Shown: one piece after another, positions 47,573-55,657 of the stretch
How the letters are laid out: each line of letters opens with the position of its first letter
Numbering within the stretch: position 1 is the stretch's first letter
Source of the DNA: Sphaerisporangium sp040685555
GTDB lineage: Bacteria; Actinomycetota; Actinomycetes; Streptosporangiales; Streptosporangiaceae
DNA length: 64,000 bases
Assembly (NCBI RefSeq): GCF_040685555.1
Contig: NZ_JBFBIK010000011.1
Location: 1 to 64,000, forward strand
Direction of reading: 5' to 3'
Position numbers and translations under genes: made by a program
Notes under the pieces: model-generated
Database searches by the model: none
What the model was told of the DNA's origin: nothing
The model's input: the letters and a program-made list of their open reading frames with translations, nothing else

Positions 47573-50029
47573 TCAACCTGGCTTGCGGCGGTTGGTTCCG
47601 CGGGTCGGTGCGGCGGCCAGGGGGTCCTCGGGCCAGGGGTGCTTCGGGTAGCGACCGCGCAGTTCGGCACGCACCGCGCGGTAGCCCTCACGCCAGAAGG
47701 ACGCCAGATCGGCGGTGACGGCCGCGGGCCGTCTCGCCGGGGACAGCAGGTGGATCACCAGCGGCACCCCGGCGATCCGGGGCGTCGCCTCCCAGCCGAA
47801 CAGCTCCTGGAGCTTGGCGGCCAGCACCGGCTGGTCGCCGGAGTAGTCGACCCGGATGCGGGAGCCGGTGGGCACCGTGACCCGCTCAGGGGCCACCTCG
47901 TCCAGCCTGAGCTGCCAGCTCAGAAGCCGCTTGAGTGCCGAGGCGACGTCCACCCGCGCCAGGTCGGAACGGCGGCGCAGGCGGGGCAGGTCAAGCCACG
48001 TGCCGGCGGCGGCCAGCAGGCCCTCGTCCGAGACGTCCGGCCAGGGCTCGCCCAGCACCCGGTGGCAGAACGCCATGCGCTCGCGCACCGCCACCGCCTC
48101 CGGCGTCCAGCGGAGCAGGGACAGCCCCTCCTTGCGCAGGCCCGACAGGATCGCGTCCCGGACGTCGGCGTCCCGCAGCGGGACCGAGGACAGCTCGACC
48201 GCGCCGAGGCGTTCCACCCGCCTGGCGACGACGTCACCCTCCCAGCCGATCTCGTCCTCCACCTTGAGGAACTGCCCGGCGGCCTCCCTCGCGACATCCT
48301 CGTCGATCACCACCGCCTGCCGTACGCGGGCGGACGCCGCGCCGGCCGGCCGGTCGGCGACCGCGATGGCCAGCCACTCGGCCGAGGCCAGGCGTGAGTC
48401 GCGGGACAGGGTCGCGGCCGTACCGGAGACCATGAGATGGCCGCCGGAACGGCGGCGTGCCACCCGCTCGGGATAGGCCAGCGCCACGACCAGCCCGGCC
48501 ACCGCGTCGTCGGGCCCGCCGTGGTGATCCGCTGAAGAGGCCGTGCCGGGGGCGTTCGCGCGTACGGCCTGGGTCAGGCGGCGGGTCTCCCTTCGCCAGT
48601 CGCGCGAGCCACTGCGGCGGGCCTCGCGCCAGACCGCCACGAGGTCGTCGGGTGCGGAGCGGGGGAGCTCTTCCGACAGCAGGGCGACCACCTCGGCGGC
48701 CTGCGGCGGGCCGTCGAGCAGCGCCCGGGCGAGCCGGGGATGGACGCCGATGCCGGCCATGCGGTGTCCCCGCTCGGTCACGCGCCCGTCCTCCAGCGCG
48801 CCGAGCGCGTGCAGCGTACGGCTCGCGACGGCCATGGAGGCGGCGGGAGGCTGGTCGAGCAGCGAGAGCGCGGAGGCGTCGGGGGTGCCCCAGCAGGCGG
48901 CCTGGAGGGCGAAGCCCGTCAGGTCGGCCAGGGCGATCTCCGGCTGGGCGTGGTCGGGCAGCCTTCCGTGCTCGGCGGCCGTCCAGCACCGGTAGACGGT
49001 GCCGGGGGCCTCGCGCCCGGCACGTCCGGCGCGCTGGTCGGCGGACGCCCTTGACACCCGCACGGTCGTGAGCGAGCCGAGACCCCGGCCCTGGTCGGTG
49101 CGCGGCTCGCGCGCCAGCCCGGCGTCGACCACCACCCGCACCCCGGGAACGGTGAGGCTCGACTCGGCCACCGAGGTCGCGAGGATCACCCGCCTGCGCG
49201 GGCCGGAGGACAGCACCGCGTCGAGCGTGTCCGCCCTGCCGTGGACCTGCAGGACGTCGGTCTCCGGCAGGCCCGCCAGCGCGCCTGCCACTCTGGCGAT
49301 CTCGCCCACGCCCGGCAGGAAGCAGAGCACGTCACCGTCCCGCTCGGCCAGGGCCCGGCGTACGACCCCGGCGACGTGAGTGAGCAGCGCGGGGTCGACG
49401 CGCATGCCGTGGGGCGGGGCGACGGGCTTGGCGGGGGGCGCCCAGACGATCTCGACCGGGTGCGTCGTGCCCGAGGCGTGCACCACGGGGGCGTCTCCCA
49501 GGAGGCGGGCCCAGGGGGCGGCGTCCGCGGTGGCCGAGGTGGCGACGAGCCGCAGGTCGGGCCGGAGGGTCGCGCGGACGTCCAGCAGGAACGCGAGAGC
49601 GGTGTCGGCGTCCAGGTGCCGCTCGTGGCACTCGTCGAGCAGCACGGCGTCGATCCCCTCCAGCTCCGGATCGCGCTGGAGCCGCTGGAGCAGCACGCCG
49701 GTCGTCATCACCTGCACGTGGCGTCCAGGCCTGTGCTCGCCGCGCATGGTGAAGCCGACCTCCTCGCCGACCTCGGACCGGAGCATCCACGCCATGCGCC
49801 GGGCTGCCGCGCGGGTCGCGATGCGCCGGGGCTCGGCCACGATCACGCGCCGCGGGGGGCCGTCCGCGTCCAGACCGGCCAGGACGAGCGGGACGAGGGT
49901 CGTCTTGCCGGTGCCGGGAGGCGCGGTGAGGACGGCGGCGCCGCCCTTCTCCAGCGCTTCGCGAAGCTCCGGCAGGGCGTGCCGCACGGGAAGGGCGCTC
50001 GCCCGCGCGTCATCCACAGGCATGGTCAT
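47573..50029 (-). CDS. hrpB: ATP-dependent helicase HrpB
   Basis: This 818-residue DEAH-type RNA helicase has motif I LTAPPGTGKTTLVPLVLAG (near 35-50), motif Ia VAEPRRIATRAAARRMA, motif II LLDECHERHLDAD (DECH variant), motif III VATSATADA, then VILATSVAESSLTVPGVR and QRAGRAGREAPGTVYRCW (motif VI). The helicase-associated HA2 region and the HrpB C-terminal domain end in YPKHPWPEDPLAAAPTRGT, the usual HrpB ending. HrpB is not essential and its RNA target is unknown. The frame starts at ATG 50029 with a second ATG two codons on; both ribosome binding sites are weak. Confidence 0.95.
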   Translation of the reverse strand: MTMPVDDARASALPVRHALPELREALEKGGAAVLTAPPGTGKTTLVPLVLAGLDADGPPRRVIVAEPRRIATRAAARRMAWMLRSEVGEEVGFTMRGEHRPGRHVQVMTTGVLLQRLQRDPELEGIDAVLLDECHERHLDADTALAFLLDVRATLRPDLRLVATSATADAAPWARLLGDAPVVHASGTTHPVEIVWAPPAKPVAPPHGMRVDPALLTHVAGVVRRALAERDGDVLCFLPGVGEIARVAGALAGLPETDVLQVHGRADTLDAVLSSGPRRRVILATSVAESSLTVPGVRVVVDAGLAREPRTDQGRGLGSLTTVRVSRASADQRAGRAGREAPGTVYRCWTAAEHGRLPDHAQPEIALADLTGFALQAACWGTPDASALSLLDQPPAASMAVASRTLHALGALEDGRVTERGHRMAGIGVHPRLARALLDGPPQAAEVVALLSEELPRSAPDDLVAVWREARRSGSRDWRRETRRLTQAVRANAPGTASSADHHGGPDDAVAGLVVALAYPERVARRRSGGHLMVSGTAATLSRDSRLASAEWLAIAVADRPAGAASARVRQAVVIDEDVAREAAGQFLKVEDEIGWEGDVVARRVERLGAVELSSVPLRDADVRDAILSGLRKEGLSLLRWTPEAVAVRERMAFCHRVLGEPWPDVSDEGLLAAAGTWLDLPRLRRRSDLARVDVASALKRLLSWQLRLDEVAPERVTVPTGSRIRVDYSGDQPVLAAKLQELFGWEATPRIAGVPLVIHLLSPARRPAAVTADLASFWREGYRAVRAELRGRYPKHPWPEDPLAAAPTRGTNRRKPG

Positions 50030-50299
50030 CGCCTGTGGAGTTGGGGTCTACGGTCGCGGATCGCACCTGCGCACCTGCTCCTTCCGATCGCCTCCCATTC
50101 AACCAACGAGCCGGTCGCATCGCGCCAAACGGCAGCCGCTAGCATCTGATAGCTGCTGTCGAATTGACCGCACCTTTCCCGGACCAACCGGCCGACCCCC
50201 GGGCCGTTGCGGGAAACCGGAAACATCGGGCCGGGTATCTATCGCGATCTGGCAATCGCCCGGCCCGCTGATCAACGTCATGATCCTCACGAGGAGGCG

Positions 50300-51334
50300 A
50301 TGATGGCGTGTCAGAGTACGGTGGCACCGGTCCAGACCCCGGTGGTGCCAACCCCATCTCGTAACCCCGGCGCGGCGCGCCGCGCGATCGTCCGATTGTT
50401 CGTCGTCGCGGCCGTGGTCTGCGTGATCTTCCTGTTCCGAGACCGGCTGCCGAGCCCTTCGGAGGTCTGGGAGCTCATCGCCGCCGCGCATCCCGGCTGG
50501 CTGATCGTCGCCGTCATGGCCGAGACGTCCTCCATGCGGGCCTTCGCCCGGCTGATCCGGCACCTGCTGGTGGCGGGCGGCGCCCAGCTCACGCTGCCGC
50601 GCGCCGTGGCGGTCACCTACGCGCGCAACGCCGTTTCGAACTCGCTGCCCGGCGGCCAGGTGCTCAGCGTGGCCTACACGACCAGGCAGCTTCGCCTCCT
50701 CGGGGCCACGACCCCGCTGATCGCCGCGACCCTGCTGCTCAGCGCCGTCTTCTCGACGATGACCTTCGTCGCGCTCGGCGCCGTGGCGCTGCTCGCGGAG
50801 CCCGCGACCCGGGTCACCGCCCTGTGGGTCTTCCTGGGGGCCGGGGTCGCCCTCGCCGTCCTGCTGAGGTTCCGGCCGCGGGTGCCGGCCCGGTGGCTCT
50901 CGGGCCGCGGAGCCCGTACGCAGGCCGTGCTCGCCCAACTGCGGGGGGCGCGGGCGGCCATCACGCTCACCCGGCGCGACCGCCTGGTCCTGCCCGGCCT
51001 CGCACTGCTGAACTGGCTGCTCGATCTGGCCTGCCTGGCGGCCGTGTGCGCCGCCACCGGCGTCTCCGTGGGCCCGCACACGGTGCTGCTCGGCTACGTC
51101 GCGGCCAAGGCCGCGGGAGTGCTGGCGCTCGTGCCCGGCGGGCTCGGCATCGCCGAGATCGGCATGGCCGCGACCTTCGTCAGCGCGGGGATGACGGGGG
51201 TGGCTGCGGCCGCCGTCGTGGCGATCTACCGCCTGATCTCCTACTGGGCGGTGCTCATCGCCGGATGGAGCGCCTGGTTGCTGCTGAACGTCATCGCGCC
51301 TGGAGGGCGTCGAGAGCCACCGCCATCGCGATGA
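50300..51334 (+). CDS. Flippase-like/UPF0104 membrane protein
   Basis: This 344-residue protein has about eight membrane helices and belongs to the lysylphosphatidylglycerol-synthase transmembrane/AglD-like group. Marks include AVTYARNAVSNSLPGGQVLS (the NxxxxxxPGG motif), YTTRQLRLLGATTPLIAATL, and the late LVPGGLGIAEIGMAATFVSA (PGGLGxxE), both typical of the family. It may move or flip a lipid-linked molecule. The start is ATG 50300 directly after GAGGAGGCG; the next codon is also ATG. It converges on the following gene, and the two coding regions overlap by 44 bp at their 3' ends. Confidence 0.85.
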   Translation: MMACQSTVAPVQTPVVPTPSRNPGAARRAIVRLFVVAAVVCVIFLFRDRLPSPSEVWELIAAAHPGWLIVAVMAETSSMRAFARLIRHLLVAGGAQLTLPRAVAVTYARNAVSNSLPGGQVLSVAYTTRQLRLLGATTPLIAATLLLSAVFSTMTFVALGAVALLAEPATRVTALWVFLGAGVALAVLLRFRPRVPARWLSGRGARTQAVLAQLRGARAAITLTRRDRLVLPGLALLNWLLDLACLAAVCAATGVSVGPHTVLLGYVAAKAAGVLALVPGGLGIAEIGMAATFVSAGMTGVAAAAVVAIYRLISYWAVLIAGWSAWLLLNVIAPGGRREPPPSR

Positions 51335-51881
51335 TCAGGCGCCGGTCGAGCCGCGGGTCCTGGATGTCCACGATGTACCGGTCGCGCAGGCCCCACTTGC
51401 GGTCGACCGAGAAGGCGATCTGGGCGCCCACGCCGAAGTCGAAGTGGTAGGGCAGCCACGACAGCGAGTCGACGAACCGGCGTAGCAGGCTGACGAAGAC
51501 GTTGCGCTCCTGGCCAGTGAAGGTCGGCATGCCGGGCTGCTGGAAGTGCCACGTCGACCGGATCAGCGACGCGGCGAACTCCTTCTTGAAGAAGCCGATC
51601 GGCTGGCCCGCGTGGTCCAAGACGTCGTACCCACTGCCCAGGTCGATCACCTTGCGCGCCTTGAACCCGGCGAGCACGAACTGCTTCGACTCGTCGGTAT
51701 AGAGCGTGACCTGCTCCTTGAACGCCATCCGCTTCTGCTCGGCGAAGGCGACCATCGGACCTTCCGACCCGTCGGGCTGCTCCAGATGGACCACATAACG
51801 GTTCACCATCATGGTGATCTTCTGGCGAACGAGCAGGCGCTGTTGTACCTGGAGGGTCGGGAGGTCCACTTTGCTCTCCAT
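51291..51881 (-). CDS. LURP-one-related/scramblase-like barrel protein
   Basis: This 196-residue protein looks like the tubby-like barrel of LURP-one-related and phospholipid-scramblase-like proteins: LVRQKITMMVNRYVVHLEQP, EQVTLYTDESKQFVLAGFKA, KVIDLGSGYDVLDHAGQPIG, WGLRDRYIVDIQDPRLDRRL and a hydrophobic end IAMAVALDALQ. Beta-rich with a C-terminal helix, it is cytosolic or membrane-peripheral. Function unknown. The ATG at 51881 has a weak ribosome binding site. Its 3' end overlaps the convergent flippase-like gene by 44 bp. Confidence 0.75.
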   Translation of the reverse strand: MESKVDLPTLQVQQRLLVRQKITMMVNRYVVHLEQPDGSEGPMVAFAEQKRMAFKEQVTLYTDESKQFVLAGFKARKVIDLGSGYDVLDHAGQPIGFFKKEFAASLIRSTWHFQQPGMPTFTGQERNVFVSLLRRFVDSLSWLPYHFDFGVGAQIAFSVDRKWGLRDRYIVDIQDPRLDRRLIIAMAVALDALQAR

Positions 51882-52024
51882 CGTCAGGGGATTGCCACCC
51901 TAAGGGTTTGCGCACCGGTTCAACGCGTGCGTCGCACTCTGGAATGGGTGACGAATGACTTTCCAGGAACGGGGCAGGGGACTAGATCGTTGAGCAGAGT
52001 GAATCGAATCGGGGAGGAGTCGCT

Positions 52025-52216
52025 GTGTACAGGTCCAGAGAGCACAAGATGATCGCGGGTGTCTGTGGTGGCATCGCGGAGAAGTGGGGCTGGGCGCCCA
52101 CCATGGTGCGCCTGCTGTTCGTTCTCTCCTGCGTCCTTCCCGGACCGCAGTTCATCATTTACCTGATCATGTGGGCCTTCATCCCGAAGGCTCCAGCCCG
52201 CGTCGGCCAGTGGTGA
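52025..52216 (+). CDS. PspC-domain membrane protein
   Basis: This 63-residue protein is a stand-alone PspC domain: MYRSREHKMIAGVCGGIAEK, WGWAPTMVRLLFVLSCVLPG, PQFIIYLIMWAFIPKAP. The amphipathic first part and membrane helix are typical; PspC modules relate to envelope stress responses and interact with membrane partners. The start is GTG behind GGGGAGGAG. The next gene, lipB, starts 40 bp downstream but is probably unrelated. Confidence 0.9.
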   Translation: MYRSREHKMIAGVCGGIAEKWGWAPTMVRLLFVLSCVLPGPQFIIYLIMWAFIPKAPARVGQW

Positions 52217-52256
52217 TCCGCTCCGCCTCTGCCCTAAACGTCTATTCGTAGGACGT

Positions 52257-52925
52257 ATGCTCGGTGATGTGAGCGAGCGAACCGTACGTGCACGGCCACT
52301 GGCCCTGATCCAGGACGACCTGGTCGACTACGAGAAGGCCATGGAACGCATGACCGAGCTGGTCGGCGCGCGGCAGCGCGACGACCGGCCGGACACATTG
52401 TGGCTGCTCAGCCACCCGCAGGTGTTCACGGTCGGGAAGAGGACCGCCGCCGAGCACCTTCCCGACCCCTCATACGGCATCCCCGTCGTCCCGACCGGCC
52501 GAGGGGGTCAGCTGACCTACCACGGGCCGGGGCAGCTCGTTGGCTACCTGATCGTCAAGCTCCGCGCCGACGAGGGCGTCGTCGACTACGTGCGTGAGGT
52601 GGAGCTCCGGCTGGTCGAGGCGCTGGACAAGCTCGGCCTTCCGGCGGAGCGCCGCGAGACCCCGCAGGGCTCGGAGCTGCTCACGGGCGTCTGGACGCGC
52701 GAGACGGGACGCAAGATCGTCTCCATTGGCATGCGGGCCGGCCGGGGCGTCACCAGCCACGGCTTCGCGCTGAACGTCGACGGCGACCTCGACCCCTGGC
52801 ACCACGCCGTGCCGTGTGGCATGCCCAACGTCGACATGACCTCGCTGGCGCGCGAGCTGGCCGAGCCGCCGTCCTCCGAGCACGTCCGCCGGGTGGTCTC
52901 CGAGGTCTTCGAGGCCTCCGCCTGA
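52257..52925 (+). CDS. lipB: Octanoyl-ACP:protein N-octanoyltransferase
   Basis: This 222-residue enzyme moves octanoate from ACP to the lipoyl domains of 2-oxoacid dehydrogenases and GcvH in lipoate synthesis. The family signature RGGQLTYHGPGQLVGY is at residues 82-97. The catalytic Lys153 lies in GRKIVSIGM and the acyl-accepting Cys187 in AVPCGMPN; HGFALNVDGDLDPW is also diagnostic. The ATG at 52257 gives the usual length. A large bidirectional hairpin follows the stop. lipA, often adjacent in actinomycetes, is not in the window. Confidence 0.96.
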   Translation: MLGDVSERTVRARPLALIQDDLVDYEKAMERMTELVGARQRDDRPDTLWLLSHPQVFTVGKRTAAEHLPDPSYGIPVVPTGRGGQLTYHGPGQLVGYLIVKLRADEGVVDYVREVELRLVEALDKLGLPAERRETPQGSELLTGVWTRETGRKIVSIGMRAGRGVTSHGFALNVDGDLDPWHHAVPCGMPNVDMTSLARELAEPPSSEHVRRVVSEVFEASA

Positions 52926-52928
52926 GGT

Positions 52929-52967
52929 CTCGTACGGCTCGCGCCCGTGAGGCGCGAGCCGTACGAG
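52929..52967. terminator. Bidirectional terminator between lipB and permease
   Basis: CTCGTACGGCTCGCGCC and GGCGCGAGCCGTACGAG form a perfect 17-bp stem with a 5-nt loop between two convergent genes. Confidence 0.85.
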
Positions 52968-52973
52968 GAGAAC

Positions 52974-54533
52974 TCAGGTGACGGGCTCGGAGTCGCCCAG
53001 CGGCACGTCCTCGATGTTGCGGCGAGGCCCGGTGAACCAGTGCCGGGCCGACAGGACCCACCACACGGCGATGCCGATCAGCACGGCCCCGACCGCGAGC
53101 GGCGCGTAGTTCACCGAGGTCCAGGCGAAGTCCTCGCTGCCCGGCACACCGGCGGGGACCACCGGCAGGATGAAGTAGATCGAGATGATGACGATCTCGA
53201 CCACCGCGATCCAGCACATGACCTTGTACTTGCCGCCCAGCGTCCACGGCCCCGGCTTGAAGGCGGCGCCCATGCGCAGGCGCAGCCAGATCGGGATGAG
53301 GAACGCCAGGTAGAGGCCGATCACCGCGATCGACACGACGGCCAGGAAAGCGACGGGCGTCGTGGTGCCCTCCGGCGCGTACAGGGCGGGGATCGTGATC
53401 AGCAGGGCCACGACGCAGCCGGCGATGATCGCGTTGACCGGCGTCCTGTTCTTGTCGACGCGCGACCAGAGCCGCCAGCCGGGGACGGCCCCGTCACGCG
53501 AGAACGCGTAGGTCATGCGGGACATCGACGTCACACAGCTCATCCCGCAGAAGAACTGCCCGATCGTCGAGATGCCGAAGATCACGGTGGCGAGACCGGG
53601 CGTCAGTGACGAGGTGAAGATGGCGCCGACGAAACCGGCCTCCTTGTTGACGGCGTCGACGTCGGTCGCCGCGAACAGGAAGGCCAGGAGCAGTACCCAG
53701 CCGCCGATCGCCGAGTAGAAGATCGACTTCCAGAGCCCCTTGGCCGCGCTCATGGCCGCGCCCTGCGTCTCCTCCGACACGTGCGCGCAGGCGTCGAAGC
53801 CGGTGATCGTGTACTGCGTGAGCAGGAAGCCGAGCGGCAGCACGTACAGCCAGAACGTCGGCCCCGAGGAGCTGGACCCGAAGCCCGAGTTGTTGAACTG
53901 CTCGAACAGGAAGCCCACGTTCTGGTGCTTCGACGGGCCGAAGATCAGGATCAGGACGACCGCGGCCGCGCCGAACACGTGCCACCACACCGAGATGTTC
54001 TGCAGGATCGAGATCAGCCGGTGGCTGAAGATGTTGATCAGCGCGTGGAGCACGAGCACGATCGCGAACAGCAGGAACGTCTGCCGCAGCGGGTCGCCGT
54101 TCGCCCAGCCGTCGCTGAACCGGCCGATGGTGATGTTGAGGAAGGTCGCGCAGCCGTAGTCCACCGAGGCGGTGACCGCGATAAGGCCGATCAGGTTGAG
54201 CCAGCCGGTGAACCATCCGTGGATGGGCTTGCCCAGCTTGGCGGCCCACCAGTAGATGCCGCCCGCCGTCGGGTAGGCGGACACCAGCTCGGACATGCAC
54301 AGGCCGATGATGAGGATGAAGATCGAGATCAGCGGCCAGCCGATGGAGATGGCGATCGGTCCGCCGTTGTTCCATGCCTGGCCGAACGTCGTGAAGCAGC
54401 CGGCGAGGATCGAGATGATCGAGAACGAGATCGCGAAGTTGGAGAAGCCGCTCCAGCTTCGCGAGAGCTCTTGTTTGTATCCGAGCTCGGCCAGGCGTTC
54501 GGCATCGTCGTCGAGGTAGGACTGCTGGGCCAT
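52974..54533 (-). CDS. APC-family amino acid/amine permease
   Basis: This 519-residue protein has about 12 membrane helices and follows the ACT/amine permease branch of the APC superfamily: LGYKQELSRSWSGFSNFAIS, FSIISILAGCFTTFGQAW, LVSAYPTAGGIYWWAAKLG, LTQYTITGFDACAHVSEETQ, MSRMTYAFSRDGAVPGW. It would import an amino acid, GABA, choline-like or other amine by cation symport. The ATG at 54533 follows AAGGAGG. It is downstream of the phosphotransferase gene on the same strand (63 bp gap) and likely co-transcribed, which suggests uptake of the substrate handled by the divergent FAD enzyme. Confidence 0.92.
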   Translation of the reverse strand: MAQQSYLDDDAERLAELGYKQELSRSWSGFSNFAISFSIISILAGCFTTFGQAWNNGGPIAISIGWPLISIFILIIGLCMSELVSAYPTAGGIYWWAAKLGKPIHGWFTGWLNLIGLIAVTASVDYGCATFLNITIGRFSDGWANGDPLRQTFLLFAIVLVLHALINIFSHRLISILQNISVWWHVFGAAAVVLILIFGPSKHQNVGFLFEQFNNSGFGSSSSGPTFWLYVLPLGFLLTQYTITGFDACAHVSEETQGAAMSAAKGLWKSIFYSAIGGWVLLLAFLFAATDVDAVNKEAGFVGAIFTSSLTPGLATVIFGISTIGQFFCGMSCVTSMSRMTYAFSRDGAVPGWRLWSRVDKNRTPVNAIIAGCVVALLITIPALYAPEGTTTPVAFLAVVSIAVIGLYLAFLIPIWLRLRMGAAFKPGPWTLGGKYKVMCWIAVVEIVIISIYFILPVVPAGVPGSEDFAWTSVNYAPLAVGAVLIGIAVWWVLSARHWFTGPRRNIEDVPLGDSEPVT

Positions 54534-54596
54534 CAGGCCTCCTTGGGTGGCGCGGGTGGTGCGGTGCCGCGGGTGGTGCCGGGGGGTGGCGACGCG

Positions 54597-55586
54597 TCAG
54601 GCCGGTGGGGCCGGCGGAGACGGCGCGGTCGGAGGGGAGGGGGTGCGCGGGTCGGGGTCGCGGGGCCGTCGCCGGCCACGGACGTCGTCGATGAGCGGGC
54701 CGAGCCCGGGATCGTTGAGGTCCCGTACGGCCTGCGCGAACTTGTCGGCCGCTTCGGCGTCGTAGTCGAAGTCGGCGGCAGCGGCCTGCTCGGCGAGCAG
54801 GCCGTGGTGGACGCTGAACCACAACGTCCAGGTGAAGTTGGACATGATCAGATAAAGCTGGACCCTTGCCGCGGGATCTTCGTCCCCGAAGTAGGCGCGC
54901 GTCAACCGCCTGACCATTTCCCGGTCATAATCGGCCTCGGCCGCGATGTCGCCCAGCTCGAAGGCCGGGTCGTTGTTGCCCGAGAGCTGGTAGTCGACGA
55001 TGCGCACCGCCGAGCCGTCGAAGATGAAGTTCTCCGGCAGCAGGTCGTTGTGGCACGGCACGGCCGGCGCCGGGTGTACGGCCAGGGCCGCCTCGATCTC
55101 GGCCACGGCCGGCAGCCAGTCCTCGTAGCCCTCGGGGATCTTCAGCGTGTGGGCGCGGCAGAGCGCCAGCAGCTCGTCCAGCTTGCGGAAGATCGAGAAG
55201 TCGGTCGCGAAGCGCGGCCCCGCGTGCAGGCGCCGGCAGGCCTCGGCGATGCCCTCGGTCATCGCGGGGTCCCGCACGGCCGCCGCGTCGAGCGTGGGGC
55301 CGTCGATGTACTCCAGCAGCACCGCGCCGGGGAGGCGGAGCAGCACCTCGGCGCCGACCCCGGCCTGGGCGGCCCTGGCCGTGTTGACGATCTCCAGGTC
55401 GAGGGGGACGCCCAGCCCGGCGGCCGAGACGCCGGGGTCGAGGATCCGCAGCAGCCAGCGATCGCCCGCTTCGGTGTCGACCCGGACGATGCGGTGGCTC
55501 AGACCACCCTTGATCTGGGTATGGGTGACCGGTCGGCCGGCCCAGGCCGTGACGAGTTCGAGTGCCGAGCTGAGGACATCTGGCAC
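54597..55586 (-). CDS. Choline/ethanolamine-kinase-like phosphotransferase
   Basis: This 329-residue protein is an APH/choline-kinase fold enzyme: IKGGLSHRIVRVDTEAGDRW with the nucleotide loop, YIDGPTLDAAAVRD as hinge, PAVPCHNDLLPENFIFDG as the Brenner motif (catalytic Asp, metal Asn), and AVRIVDYQLSGNNDPAFELG with the DFG-like Asp. It probably phosphorylates a small amino alcohol. The Pro-rich C-terminal 30 residues are non-conserved. The GTG at 55586 follows AAAGGAGG; upstream codons give Arg-rich non-family sequence. It is divergent from the FAD/GcvT enzyme with a shared 71-bp control region. Confidence 0.87.
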   Translation of the reverse strand: MPDVLSSALELVTAWAGRPVTHTQIKGGLSHRIVRVDTEAGDRWLLRILDPGVSAAGLGVPLDLEIVNTARAAQAGVGAEVLLRLPGAVLLEYIDGPTLDAAAVRDPAMTEGIAEACRRLHAGPRFATDFSIFRKLDELLALCRAHTLKIPEGYEDWLPAVAEIEAALAVHPAPAVPCHNDLLPENFIFDGSAVRIVDYQLSGNNDPAFELGDIAAEADYDREMVRRLTRAYFGDEDPAARVQLYLIMSNFTWTLWFSVHHGLLAEQAAAADFDYDAEAADKFAQAVRDLNDPGLGPLIDDVRGRRRPRDPDPRTPSPPTAPSPPAPPA

Positions 55587-55598
55587 GCGGGCCTCCTT

Positions 55599-55616
55599 TG
55601 GTCTACCTTCAGACCA
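55599..55616. promoter_or_regulatory. GntR-like operator between kinase and FAD enzyme genes
   Basis: TGGTCT-N6-AGACCA is an inverted repeat in the 71-bp divergent control region. The half site TGGTCT is typical of FadR-subfamily GntR regulators; no such regulator is in the window. Confidence 0.55.
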
Positions 55617-55657
55617 TTGATCCGATTCTGCGGGTTGGGTGTTACACGGGGGTACCG